Below, in pieces: positions 20,621 through 30,563 of a DNA stretch of 64,000 nucleotides. The notes beneath the pieces were generated by a model that did no database searches, was not told the origin of the DNA, and saw nothing but the letters and a program-made list of their open reading frames with translations. Origin of the DNA: Triticum aestivum (Eukaryota > Streptophyta > Magnoliopsida > Poales > Poaceae); the NCBI RefSeq assembly GCF_018294505.1, contig NC_057807.1, forward strand, positions 168,688,685-168,752,684, in the 5' to 3' direction. A program made the position numbers and the translations under genes. Numbering within the stretch: position 1 is the first letter of the stretch; each line of letters starts with the position of its first letter.

Positions 20621-23600
20621 GTGTTTGCTTCCGGTGGGGGATCATGGTTGCTCGATAGTGGAGCAACAAATCATATGACCGGGAGCAAGGACTTGGTGGT
20701 GGGCGTGCACAAGATTCCTTCTATGCCCACCAATGTCGAGTGGGGTGATGCCTCGCCTTCTAAGGTATTGGGTCTTGGCAAGGTTGTCATTTCTCATGAT
20801 CTAACGATCGAGAAAGTCATGCTTGTTGAGTCCCTTGCATTCAATCTTCTTTCCGTTCGTCAACTTGCACTCATGGGCTTTGCCACTTTCTTTGATATTG
20901 ATACCGTGGCCCTCTTGTGGAGCAAGACTTCTAAAGTAGCCTTTGTTGGGCATGTCGAGAATGGTCTTTATGTGATTAACTTTTCGGAGCAACCCACTAA
21001 GACCGCGACATGCCTAATGGCTAAAGTTGATGTGGGATGGCTTTGGCATCGCCGTTTAGCCCACGTCAATATGAGATCTTTGCAAAGTCTCCTTAAGGGG
21101 GACCATGTCCGTGGACTAACAAATGTTAGTTTTGCCAAAGATCGTGCTTGCAGTGCTTGTATTGAAGGAAAGCTTCATGAGAAGGCTCACCCTCCCACGA
21201 CCATCATCTACTCGAAGAGACCCTTGGAGCTCCTTCACATGGATCTCTTTGGGCCTCCATCATTTGATAGTCTTGGAGGTAGAAAGTATTGCTTGGTGAT
21301 TGTGGATGACTATTCAAGATACACTTGGGTACATTTCTTCAAGAGGAAGAGTGAGACTCAACAAACCGTCATCGACTTTGCAAATGAAGCTCAACGTCAA
21401 CATGATGCAAAGATCTTGACAATAAGAAGTGACAACGGCACCGAGTTCAAGAACTACACCTTGGATGAGTTTCTTAGTGATGAGGGGATCAAGCATCAAT
21501 ATGCTGCACCATATACCCCTCAACAAAATGGTGTCGCGGAGAGGAAGAACCGGACGTTGATGGATGCGGCAAGGACCATGATGGCGGAGTTCAAGTCTCC
21601 ATACAACTTTTGGGCCGAAGCCATCAACACAGCATGTCATGCATCCAATCGGCTCTATCTCCGCAAGGGCTTGAACAAGACTCCTTATGAAATACTCACC
21701 GGTAACAAGCCCAATCTCAAGTACTTCCAGGTGTTCGGGTGTAAGTGTTTCATTCTCAAGAAAGGTGTTCGTTTGTCTAAATTTGAGGCTAGAGCTTATG
21801 AGGGCATATTTGTTGGTTATGCTACAAACTCTCATGCTTACTGTGTCCTCAACAAGTCTACCGGACTCATTGAGGAGACGAGTAACGTAGAGTTTGACGA
21901 AAATAACGGCTCCCAAGTGGAGCAAAGTGGTACTTTGATGTAGGTGATGAAATTCCTCCCCGAGCCATAAGAAGAATGGGTATTGGTCATATTCTACCCA
22001 TTGAGGAACCCCTTGTGGCCGAAGGAGAAGAACAATGCTCCACTCAAGTGGAGCCATCACCTCCCCAAGACCCACACGCTTTCGAAGAACAAAGTGAAGG
22101 CCCTCAACCTCGTGAACAAGACCAAGGGCAAGATCAACCTCAAGATGGTGGTGAACCTCCAAATGATGCCCATGGTCAAGTTCTCCCCCTCGAGCAAGTT
22201 CAAGATCATGAGCAAGCTCAAGATCAAGAACAAGCTCAAGACGGCTCTTAAGATAATCAAGTTAACCCTCCTCCTTCCACATCCGAGGAGGAATTAGAGC
22301 GTCGTGCTGCGAAGATTGCTTCCAAGCTCACCACCAAAGGTCATCTCATGGAGAATGTGGTTGGAAGCCTAAGAAAGGGGGTAAGCACTCGTAGACAATC
22401 AGCAAACTATTATGAACATCACGCGTTTGTCTCTTGTGTTGAACCCCAAAAGGTCTATGAGGCGCTCGAAGATCCGGATTGGCTCAATGCCATGCATGAA
22501 GAACTCAACAACTTCGAGTACAACAAGGTGTGGAGATTGGTGCCAAGGCCGTCGGGGAACCACAACGTCATTGGAACCAAGTGGATTTTCAAGAACAAGC
22601 AAGATGCTCATGGGAACATCATTCGCAACAAGGCAAGATTGGTAGCACAAGGCTACTCCCAAGTCGAGAGTATCGACTATGGTGAAACCTTTGCTCCCGT
22701 TGCTCGCCTTGAATCCATTCGTTTGTTGATTGCTTATGCTTCCCATCACAACTTTAAGTTGCAACAAATGGATGTGAAAAGTGCTTTTCTTAATGGTCCT
22801 ATTAATGAGTTGGTTTATGTCAAGCAACCCCCCAGGTTCGAGGATACCTACTTCCCGGATCATCTGTATCAACTCGATAAGGCGCTCTATGGCCTTAAAC
22901 AAGCCCCACGTGCGTGGTATGACCACCTTACCGAGTTGTTACAAGATCGTGGATTTGAGGTTGGGCAAATCGATCCCACTCTTTTTACTAATAAGGTCAA
23001 AGGGGAGTTCTTTGTATGCCAACTATATGTTGATGATATTATCTTTGGTTCTCCTAACAAAGCTTTCAATGAGGAATTTGCCGCTCTCATGACCTCCAAG
23101 TTCAAGATGTCTTCGATGGGAGAGTTGAAGTTCTTCCTTGGTTTTGATATCAATCAAAGCAGAGAAGCTACCTTCATCAACCAAGCCAAATACACTCAAG
23201 ACATGCTAAAAAGATTCAAGCTAAGTGATGTCAAGCCGGCTTCTACTCCAATGCCTACCAAGTGCCAACTTGACATTGATCCCAATGGTAAAGCGGTGGA
23301 TCAAAAGGTATATCGCTCCATGATTGGCTCCTTGCTTTACCTTTGTGCATCTAGACCGGATATCATGTTGAGTGTGGGAATATGTGCACGGTTTCAAGCC
23401 GCACCGAAGGAAAGCCACTATGTGGCGGTCAAGCGAATCTTTCGATATTTGGCTCATACCCCAAACTTTGGCTTATGGTACCCAAGAGGGGCAAACTTCA
23501 AGCTTGAAGGATATACGGATTCCGATTGGGCGGGAGACAAAGTGGATAGGAAGTCCACTTATAGAGGGTGCCAATTTCTTGGTTGCTCTTTGGTGAGTTG

Positions 23601-23979
23601 GTCTTCCAAGAAGCAAAGTTGTGTGTCTCTCTCGTCCACCGAGGCAGAATATGTGGCGGTCGGTAGTAGTTGTGCACAACTCTTATGGATGAGGCAAACT
23701 TTAAAGGAGTATGGTGTCATTTGTGACAAAGTGCCTCTTTGGTGTGATAATGAGAGTGCCATCAAGATTTCTCTCAACCCGGTGCAACATATCAAGACGA
23801 AGCATATTGAGATTCAGTATCACTTCATCCGGGATCACATTAGGCGAGGGGAGATCGAGCTCAAGTATGTCAACACTCATGATAACCTTGCAGATATTTT
23901 CACGAAGCCCTTGGATGAAGCAAGATTTCGCGAGTTAAGACATGAGCTAAATATCATTGATTCGAGCAATGTGACTTGA
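20621..23979 (+). pseudogene. Maximus-type pol: protease, integrase, RT, RNase H
   Basis: 20621-21936 is open and carries the protease site LLDSGATNHMTG, the integrase zinc region HRRLAHVN..C..C and the DDE core (HMDLFG, IRSDNGTEF, NGVAERKNRT). A one-base shift near 21934 moves to the frame of DVGDEIPPRAIRRMG, then an in-frame TAA occurs at 22249-22251 after a Gln/Asp-rich linker. From 22261 to 23979 the frame is open again: RT with WQ-type core QQMDVKSAFLNG and catalytic YVDDIIFG near 23025, then RNase H with GYTDSDWAG, SSTEAEYVA and WCDNESA all intact. Pol is separated from gag by a stop and a frame change, as usual in Sireviruses, but the internal shift and stop disable it. Confidence 0.92.
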
Positions 23980-24354
23980 ACCCTTGCACCTCCCACCACA
24001 CTCAACTTGTTGTCTAGTTTAGGTGTAGGCATGGACATAGGGGGAGTGTTGTTCTCTCAATGAACTCTCCCTCCCCCCATTATGCATAAATCGATCAACT
24101 CTTTCACATTAGCCATTTTTTTGATGGTACTTGTGCTTCAAAGACGAGTTTTGGTCATGGGCCCAAGGATAATTCTTCGTGGTGCCATACCAACTGACTC
24201 AAACATAGGTGGCTCCGGCCACCGCCCTCTCTTTTGAGAGGTAGTGTCGCGTGGTTGCTTCTTGTTGACTTTCTGCTTGTGTGTTGTGCGTGTCCTTGTG
24301 GTGTCTCTTGTGCTTAAAGTTTCCTTGCAAAGACCTCTTTTTCGTGTGTTTTCT

Positions 24355-25180
24355 TGAGCTCATGGTACTACCGTGGCCTGCCACGGTACTATCGCTTGTG
24401 GAGAGAACGGTACTACCGCCCCAGCGCGGCAGTAATTTTTTACTGCCGCCTGGGAGAGTGGTACTACCGCTTTGGTGCGGCACTTCAGCCCAAGCGGTAC
24501 TACCGCGATGACGTGTGGTACTACTGCGCTGTCGCAGACGCGTGGGAATAAGGACGGGCAGGGGGAGTTCTAACTCCCCATACCCATTCGTCAGTTTTCC
24601 CCAGTTCGTCTCTCTCTCCCCCTCGCTCAAGAACGGGGCCGGAGTCCATCGCCGGATCTCCGCCTCCGGCTGCTCTCCTGCGATTCCGTCCGGTGGGATC
24701 GTTCCCCACCACGTGCTCTTGCCATGGACCAAGGTCTTTCCCCAACTCCCTCTCGTTTTGGTTGTTTTCTTTGCCTCTAGGTTTTTGGGGGAGACAGGTG
24801 TGTTCTTGAGATTTTTTAGGCTAAATCTATGCAAGAGTAGGATGTAGGAGAGTAGTATTGCGTAGGGATTATACTTGATATGTTGTCCTATGCTAGATTT
24901 GATCAACCGTAGTACCGCCGTGGTTTTGCGGTTTCTCTCAGATTCAAACTTTGGTTCGGATCTGACGCGGTGCGGTACTACCGCGCCACATGTGTGGTAC
25001 TACCGCTTGTCCGGTACTACCGCCCGTCCGACGCGGTACTACTGCGCGCGCTGCGGCACTAGGGTCGTACTACCGCTCCCAACCCCGGTACTACCGTGAC
25101 CTCACACGGTACTACCGCGACTAGGAGCGGTACTAAAATTTTAGTACTGCAACATCCGGCAGTACTACCGTTGGGTCCAA
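24355..25180 (+). repeat. Array of GCGGTACTACCGC-type palindromes downstream of pol
   Basis: Between pol and the third gene (24360-24540 and 24965-25175) there are about fifteen short blocks GGTACTACCG with flanking GCG/CGC. This is the mirror form of the LTR palindrome GGTAGTACC (inner GTAGTAC versus GTACTAC). No gene lies in 23980-24723 apart from this. Confidence 0.85.
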
Positions 25181-26710
25181 TCTATCTCATGGCAACTACC
25201 ACGTATACTTTCTATGTGTTTCTTGTGCTTTGCCGTGGTCTTTGCATTGATTATTTTTGGTTTTTGTGGGTGTTTTACTCTTTGTGTCTCAGGTGGTGGC
25301 TCTCGCCGTTCCAATCCCAGCCGTGACACTGGCTCCAAGCGTCTGCGCAATCCCAGGGAAGCACCAGAGGGCTCCACTGCCCCCAAGCGCTCTGTCAAGA
25401 CCTCCGCTAGAAAGCACAAGGAACCCGCTAAGGGCATGGACGAGATTCCTCCTTCTGAGTTCGTTCGTCTCAGGCAGCTCAACCCGTATGTGAACCCTCG
25501 TGCTACCATCAGAGGCAGTGAATTGTTTTGGTCCAAGCAGCAGACTCTCATTTATCTGGATGTCATCAAGAACAAGCAAAATACCTACGTGGATGTCAAG
25601 TGGATAGACATGCATCACCTGAGGAAGGACAAGTTTCATGAGTACTTTGGAGAAGCTCTGGATTTGGTGGAGCAGTTTGGTATTGAACATGTGATCTCTT
25701 TCCACCTTGACTATGACCCTGAGCTTATCTGTCAGTTCTTTGCCTCAGTTTACTTTCACCCTGGGGAGGAGCGGAGGATGACCTGGATGACCAATGGCTG
25801 TAAGTTGACTGCTACATGGAAGGAGTTCATGGATCTGCTCCAGGTTCCTGATGACGGGCTCGACACTCCCGTGGGTGTTCGCCCCCATGCTAATTCTGAG
25901 TCTGCTAACAAGGACAAGATTCAGCCATTCTATGTTGAGAAGGTGCTTCCCAATGGCAAGTTGGCGTGGGTGCTCAACTCTTTTCTGGATATCATGTATC
26001 GCATCTTCTGCAACTCTCTGTTCCCTCGCATTGGCGACAAGGACAAGGTTCATGCCTATATGGTGGATATGATGCTCCTGTGCGAGGAGGCTCGTGTGTC
26101 TCAGACTCAGCCACTTGATGTCTCACACATCATGTGGTGTGAGCTTCGGTTTGCGGTGTTCAACCGCAAGGTGCCTATCTATGGACCACATCTGTTTCTG
26201 CTGATCTCCAAGACTTGGGAGAAGATGTACCCTGGTGATGAGTTCCTTGCTCCAGACTGGATTCGACATGATCCCATCAGTCTTCGTGTCAAGCCCAACT
26301 GGGCCAACACTACTACTCGTGCTGAGGCGTCTGCTGCTAGGAGGGATGTTGATGAGGAGGAGGCTGGAGCAGAGGATGTTGCTGAGGACCGTGCTGCTAG
26401 GTCTTCCCATAGTTCCTCTGAGCCCTCGTGGGCCAAGAAGCTGAAGGACAAGATGAAGACTCTTTTCTGCATGCAAGCTAAGGGGCAGTACAGGACTAAC
26501 GTGGCATCCAAGGAGAGTCTCCGCCGGGACAAGAAGATCATGAAGCTGTATGGAGAGGACGTGTTTGGCGGTTCTGAGGATCGCATCACTCCAAAGGCTG
26601 AGTGGATGGAGAAACAAGGCTACAGGTGGACTGATTCTGAGGAGGACGTCGAGGAGACCATTCCTGCCGCCGAGTCTGAGGAGGAGCGTTGGGATGGTTT
26701 CTCTGCTTGA
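24724..26710 (+). CDS. Third gene of the Maximus-type element (env-like position), probably spliced
   Basis: The open frame 25214-26710 lies downstream of pol where Sireviruses carry an 'envelope-like' gene. A better model starts at ATG 24724 (exon 24724-24733), removes an intron 24734-25292 (GTCTTT..TTGTGTCTCAG) and joins in phase to 25293-26710, giving about 475 residues starting MDQGGGSRRSNPSRD. The product has a basic amino end, a globular centre (EYFGEALDLVEQFGIEHV, LICQFFASVYFHP, TWMTNGCKL, WCELRFAVFNRK) and a charged Glu/Ser-rich tail. I see no signal peptide or clear membrane span, so an envelope role is not supported. It is the only undamaged gene of the element. The splice model is inferred from phase and borders only. 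Confidence 0.7.
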
Positions 26711-27168
26711 GCCACCCATTGTGTGTAGGTGTCCTCTCTACCTTTTTGGCATCTCGATGCCAAAGGGGGAGAGAGTGTAGGGATTTGCTAGTCGTGTGTC
26801 GTGTTCGTGTTCGGTGTGTTCGCTTTCTCGCTTTCTCATTTGAACCTTGTTTTGGTTGCTTTGGGTTGCTTTCCTTCATATGGTGTAAGACATATGCACT
26901 CTACCTATCTTAGTGAGCTTGTGATATATTGTGTTACCTTTGTGTTATGCTCTTGCTTAGATGTTAGTCTTACTCTTGCAAGATCATGCCTTGTCTCTAA
27001 AATATAGGGGGAGTGTTAATCCTAGTTTGTGTGCTATGCAGTCCAAAGCATCCATCTAGATTGCACACATCTAGGGGGAGCCCGTCTATATTCTAGAGAG
27101 GAGGGGTTTGCCACTGCTCTATATTATCTCTCTTTGTGCAAATCCCGTATTGTCATCAATCCACCAAA

Positions 27169-27179
27169 ACGGGGGGGAT
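27169..27179 (+). other. Polypurine tract before the 3' LTR (Maximus type)
   Basis: A G-rich purine run (AACGGGGGGGA) directly precedes the 3' LTR start at 27180 and would prime plus-strand DNA synthesis. Confidence 0.8.
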
Positions 27180-29036
27180 TGTAAGGGCATATTTATCCCT
27201 AAGGTGTTTTGGTGATTGATGACAATGCTTGTGCGGACTAATCGTGTGCCTTGAGTTTCTCAGACGCTTCATCGCTAGGCACAAGACGGTTCGGTGCCCC
27301 TCGAAGACTATTGAAGACGGCGTTGTTCTACGTTTCCTTTTCGTGGATTTGAATCGTAGGAGAGCCGTACTATTAAGAGGGGGTCCGCGTCGGAAAGGTT
27401 CGGTGGAATCATCATGTACACGCTTCCTTCATTGTCTCCACCTTTCCCTTGCACTTTGGAGCATCCCCCGTCCATCCTCTGTGCGTTTGTCCTTGCTGAT
27501 GCTGCTGAGCTTGCGGTAGTACTGCTCCCTGGAGCGGTAGTACCGCAGGCACCTGCGGTAGTACCGTGCCACGGCACGGTAGTACCGCGGGAGCCCACAG
27601 TAGTACCGCTCCTCTGGAGCTATAGTATCATGGCTCCCAGGCCAAGTGCCGCTGCTTCACGGTAGTAGGGGCAATGTAATTTTTTACATCCGCGCGTCCG
27701 CGGTAGTACCGCACCTCATGCGCGGTAGTACCACGCTTGGCCTGCCAAGTGTCGCAGCTTCGCGGTAGTAGGGGCAGATGTAAATTTTTACATCCGTGCC
27801 TCCGCGGTAGTACCGCACCTCATGCGCGGTAGTACTGCGCTCGGCCTGCCAAATGCCGCTGCTTCGCGGTAGTAGGCGCGGATGTAATTTTTTACATCCG
27901 TGCCTCCGTGGTAGTACTGCAGTCCTTGCGCGATAGTACCGCGCACGACCTGTTTTCAGCTGCCATGCAATAGTACCGCTCCCCAGCGGTAGTACCGTGT
28001 CGGACTGTTGCACTGTTTCTTTTCCAGCGGAAGTAGGCACAGATGTATTTTTATTCATCTGCGCCCTTGGCTAGGACTTTCCTGCCTTGCGGTAGTACCG
28101 CAAGGGGGAGCGGTAGTACCGCGCTCGCGGAAGTACTGATCTTAGTCAGGCATGTTCTAGTCTCTGCTGCTGCCGCGGAAGTACCATGGTCCCTCACGGT
28201 AGTACCGCATGGCCTTGTGGTAGTACCGCGTTCCTGGAGCGGTAGTACCGCATGTCATGGGCTGGATATGTGGATAACGGTTGGATCTTTTCCATAGCTA
28301 TAAAAGGGGTGTCTCCTACCTCTAGTTGACCACTTCTTCCATCTCTAAGCTCCATTGTTGCTCCAAGCTCCATTTTCGCCCAATCTCTCTCCCTAGCCAA
28401 TCAAACTTGTTGATTTGCTCGGGATTGGTTGAGAAGGCCTCGATCTACACTTCCACCAAGAGAAATTTGATCCCCCCACTCATCCCTAGCGGATCTTGTT
28501 ACTCTTGGGTGCTTGAGCACCCTAGACGGTTGAGGTCACCTCGGAGCCATAGTCCATTGTGGTGAAGCTTCATGGTGTCGTTGGGAGCCTCCAATTAAGT
28601 TGTGGAGATTGCCCCAACCTTGTTTGTAAAGGTTCGGTCACCGCCTTCAAGGGCACCAATAGCGGAATCACGAGATCTCGCATTGTGTGAGGGCGTGAGG
28701 AGAATACGGTGGACCTAGTGGCTTCTTGGGGAGCATTGTGCCTCCACACCGCTCTAACGGAGACGTACTTCCCCTCAAAAGGAAGGAACTTCGGTAACAC
28801 ATCCTCGTCTCCACCGGTTCCACTCTTGGTTATCTCGCGCCTTTACTTTTGCAAGCTTACTTGTGTTGTATCCCTTGCTTGCTTGTGTGCTTGTTGTTGT
28901 TGCATCATATAGGTTGTTCACCTAGTTGCATATCTAGACAACCTACTTTGATGCAAAGTTTAATTTGGTAAAGAAAAGCTAAAAATTGTTAGTTGCCTAT
29001 TCACCCCCCCTCTAGTCAACCATATCGATCCTTTCT
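27180..29036 (+). repeat. 3' LTR of the Maximus-type element
   Basis: It matches 16241-18000 along its length with scattered substitutions and is 97 bp longer because it holds three copies of the 104-bp subrepeat. Its last dinucleotide reads CT instead of CA (29035-29036), directly followed by the TSD GAAGT. The TATA box is at 28299-28306. Confidence 0.95.
27644..27965 (+). repeat. Three-copy 104-bp subrepeat in the 3' LTR
   Basis: Units start at 27644, 27747 and 27851. The first two both carry CACCTCATGCGCGG; the third carries CAGTCCTTGCGCG, matching the second unit of the 5' LTR. The extra copy is thus a duplicate of unit 1. Confidence 0.9.
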
Positions 29037-29041
29037 GAAGT

Positions 29042-30333
29042 TTTAACTTATGCATCTGGTTCATCGTGATCGGAATCATATATATAATTTTTGGCCTCAT
29101 GAAGGATAAAGAATCGCTCAAACTTGGGGGAGGCTTAAGTCAATGTTATAGTCATGCCCCAATCATGATCTCTCAAGAGAAATTATTATTCATAACTTTT
29201 ATGCTCGGCTTTCTCATAATAATCAGTCTGTGCTCGATACTTCTTGTATTGATTCTTTTATGAAGAAGACTACTGAATTCAAATGGGGTCTATTGGAAAG
29301 AATTAAACGCAACTCTGAAGATTGGGAGCTCGACGAAGGTAAGGAGTCAGGTATAAACCTTAAGTTTCACTGTTTTAAATCTTTTATGGATACCGATGTT
29401 TTTCGTGAATTTAGCACTAAATATGGACTTGACTCTTAGATAGTGGCTTCTTTTTGTGAATCATTTGCTACTCATGTTGATCTCCCTAAGGAGAAGTGGA
29501 TTAAATATCATCCTCCCATCGTAGTAAAAATAGTAGAACCTATTAAGGCTGAAGAAGAAACCATTACTTATAATGTTGATCATGTTATTCCTACTGCTTA
29601 TATTGAGAAACCATCTTTTTCTGTTAGGATAAGAGAACATGCTAAAGCTTCAGCTGTAGTCTGTAAGAGTTATACTTGAACACCTACACCCCCGGAACAA
29701 ATTAAAGTTGAACCTAGTATTGCTATGGTTAAAGATCTCTTAGTCGATAATATTGATGGACATTTATTTATTTTTGTGATGAAGCTACCAAAATTGCTAA
29801 ACCTGATGATAAAGATAAACATAGACCTATTTGTTGGCATGTCTGTTGTCTCTGTTAAAATAGGAGATCATTGTTATCATGGCTTATGGGATTTGGGTGC
29901 TAGTGTGAGTGCAATTCCCTTTACTTTATACCAGTAAATATGAATGATATTGCACCTGCTAAAATAGAAGATATCGATGTTACTATTAAGCTTGCTAATA
30001 GAGATACTATCTTACCAATTGAGATTATTGGAGATGTTGAAGTCTTGTGCGGTAAAATAAAATACCCTACCGATTTTCTAGTTTTTGGTTCTCCACAAGA
30101 TGATTTTTGTACCATTATATTTGGTAGACCTTTCTTAAACACTGTTAATGCTAAAATAGAATGTGAGAAAGAAACTGTTAGTTGAAGTTTCAGGGGTGTG
30201 TCTCATGAGTTTAATTTATCCAAATTTCGTAGACAACCCCATGATAAAGAATTGCCTAGTAAAGATGAAATTTTTGGTCTTGCTTCTATTGTTGTGCCTC
30301 CTACTGATCCTTTAGAACAATATTTGCTAGATG
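29042..30333 (+). pseudogene. Athila-like Gypsy gag and protease, continuation after the Maximus insertion
   Basis: The gag frame broken at 16240 continues here (MHLVHRDRNHIYNFWPHEG, then TWGRLKSMLYSHAPNHD in shifted frames), with stops at 29437 and 29677. The aspartic-protease region is at 29830-30180: WDLGASVSAIPFTLY (DLGA replaces the usual DTGA) and IIFGRPFLNTVNAKI. A stop breaks it at 29936 and another at 30183. The frame then reads through RRQPHDKELPSKDEI to DPLEQYLLD. Where reverse transcriptase should start, a new LTR begins at 30334, so pol is missing in this window. Confidence 0.8.
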
Positions 30334-30563
30334 ATACGTCTCCAACGTATCTATAATTTTTTATTGTTCCATGCTATTATATTATTTGTTTTAGATGTTT
30401 TATACACATTTATACGCTATTTTATATTATTTTTGGACTAACCTATTAACATAGAGCCCAGTGCCAGTTTCTATTTTTTCCTTGTTTTTGAGCTTCGCAG
30501 AAAAGGAATACTAAACAGAGTCCAAACGGAATAAAACTTCACAATGATTTTTCTTGGACCAGA
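30334..30563 (+). repeat. Start of another Gypsy LTR, cut by a CACTA element
   Basis: The 230 bp begin TGATACGTCTCCAACGTATC, the common start of several Triticeae Gypsy LTRs, directly after the coding sequence of the previous Gypsy. The remainder is not found: a CACTA terminus starts at 30564. Confidence 0.7.

Larger units (their letters stand above)
16241..29036 (+). mobile_element. Full-length Copia element of the Maximus/Sirevirus type
   Basis: The 12.8-kb element has two LTRs (1760 and 1857 bp), TSD GAAGT at 16236-16240 and 29037-29041, and a primer-binding site TTGGTACTAGAGC at 18003. It encodes a gag with zinc knuckle and coiled coil, and pol in the Copia order protease-integrase-RT-RNase H. 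A third gene lies downstream of pol, and a purine tract AACGGGGGGGA comes before the 3' LTR. The extra 3' gene and large size fit Sireviruses, and I recognise the LTR start TGTAAGGGCATATTTATCCC as Maximus-like. All genes except the third carry frameshifts or stops. Confidence 0.93.

Noticed and set aside
21314..22162. Long minus-strand open frame of 282 codons
   Set aside because: It lies opposite the Copia integrase coding region and has no recognisable motif; it is a shadow of pol.
24724..26710. Calling the third Maximus-type gene a true envelope protein
   Set aside because: No signal peptide, no clear membrane helix and no fusion-protein features are seen; only its position is env-like.
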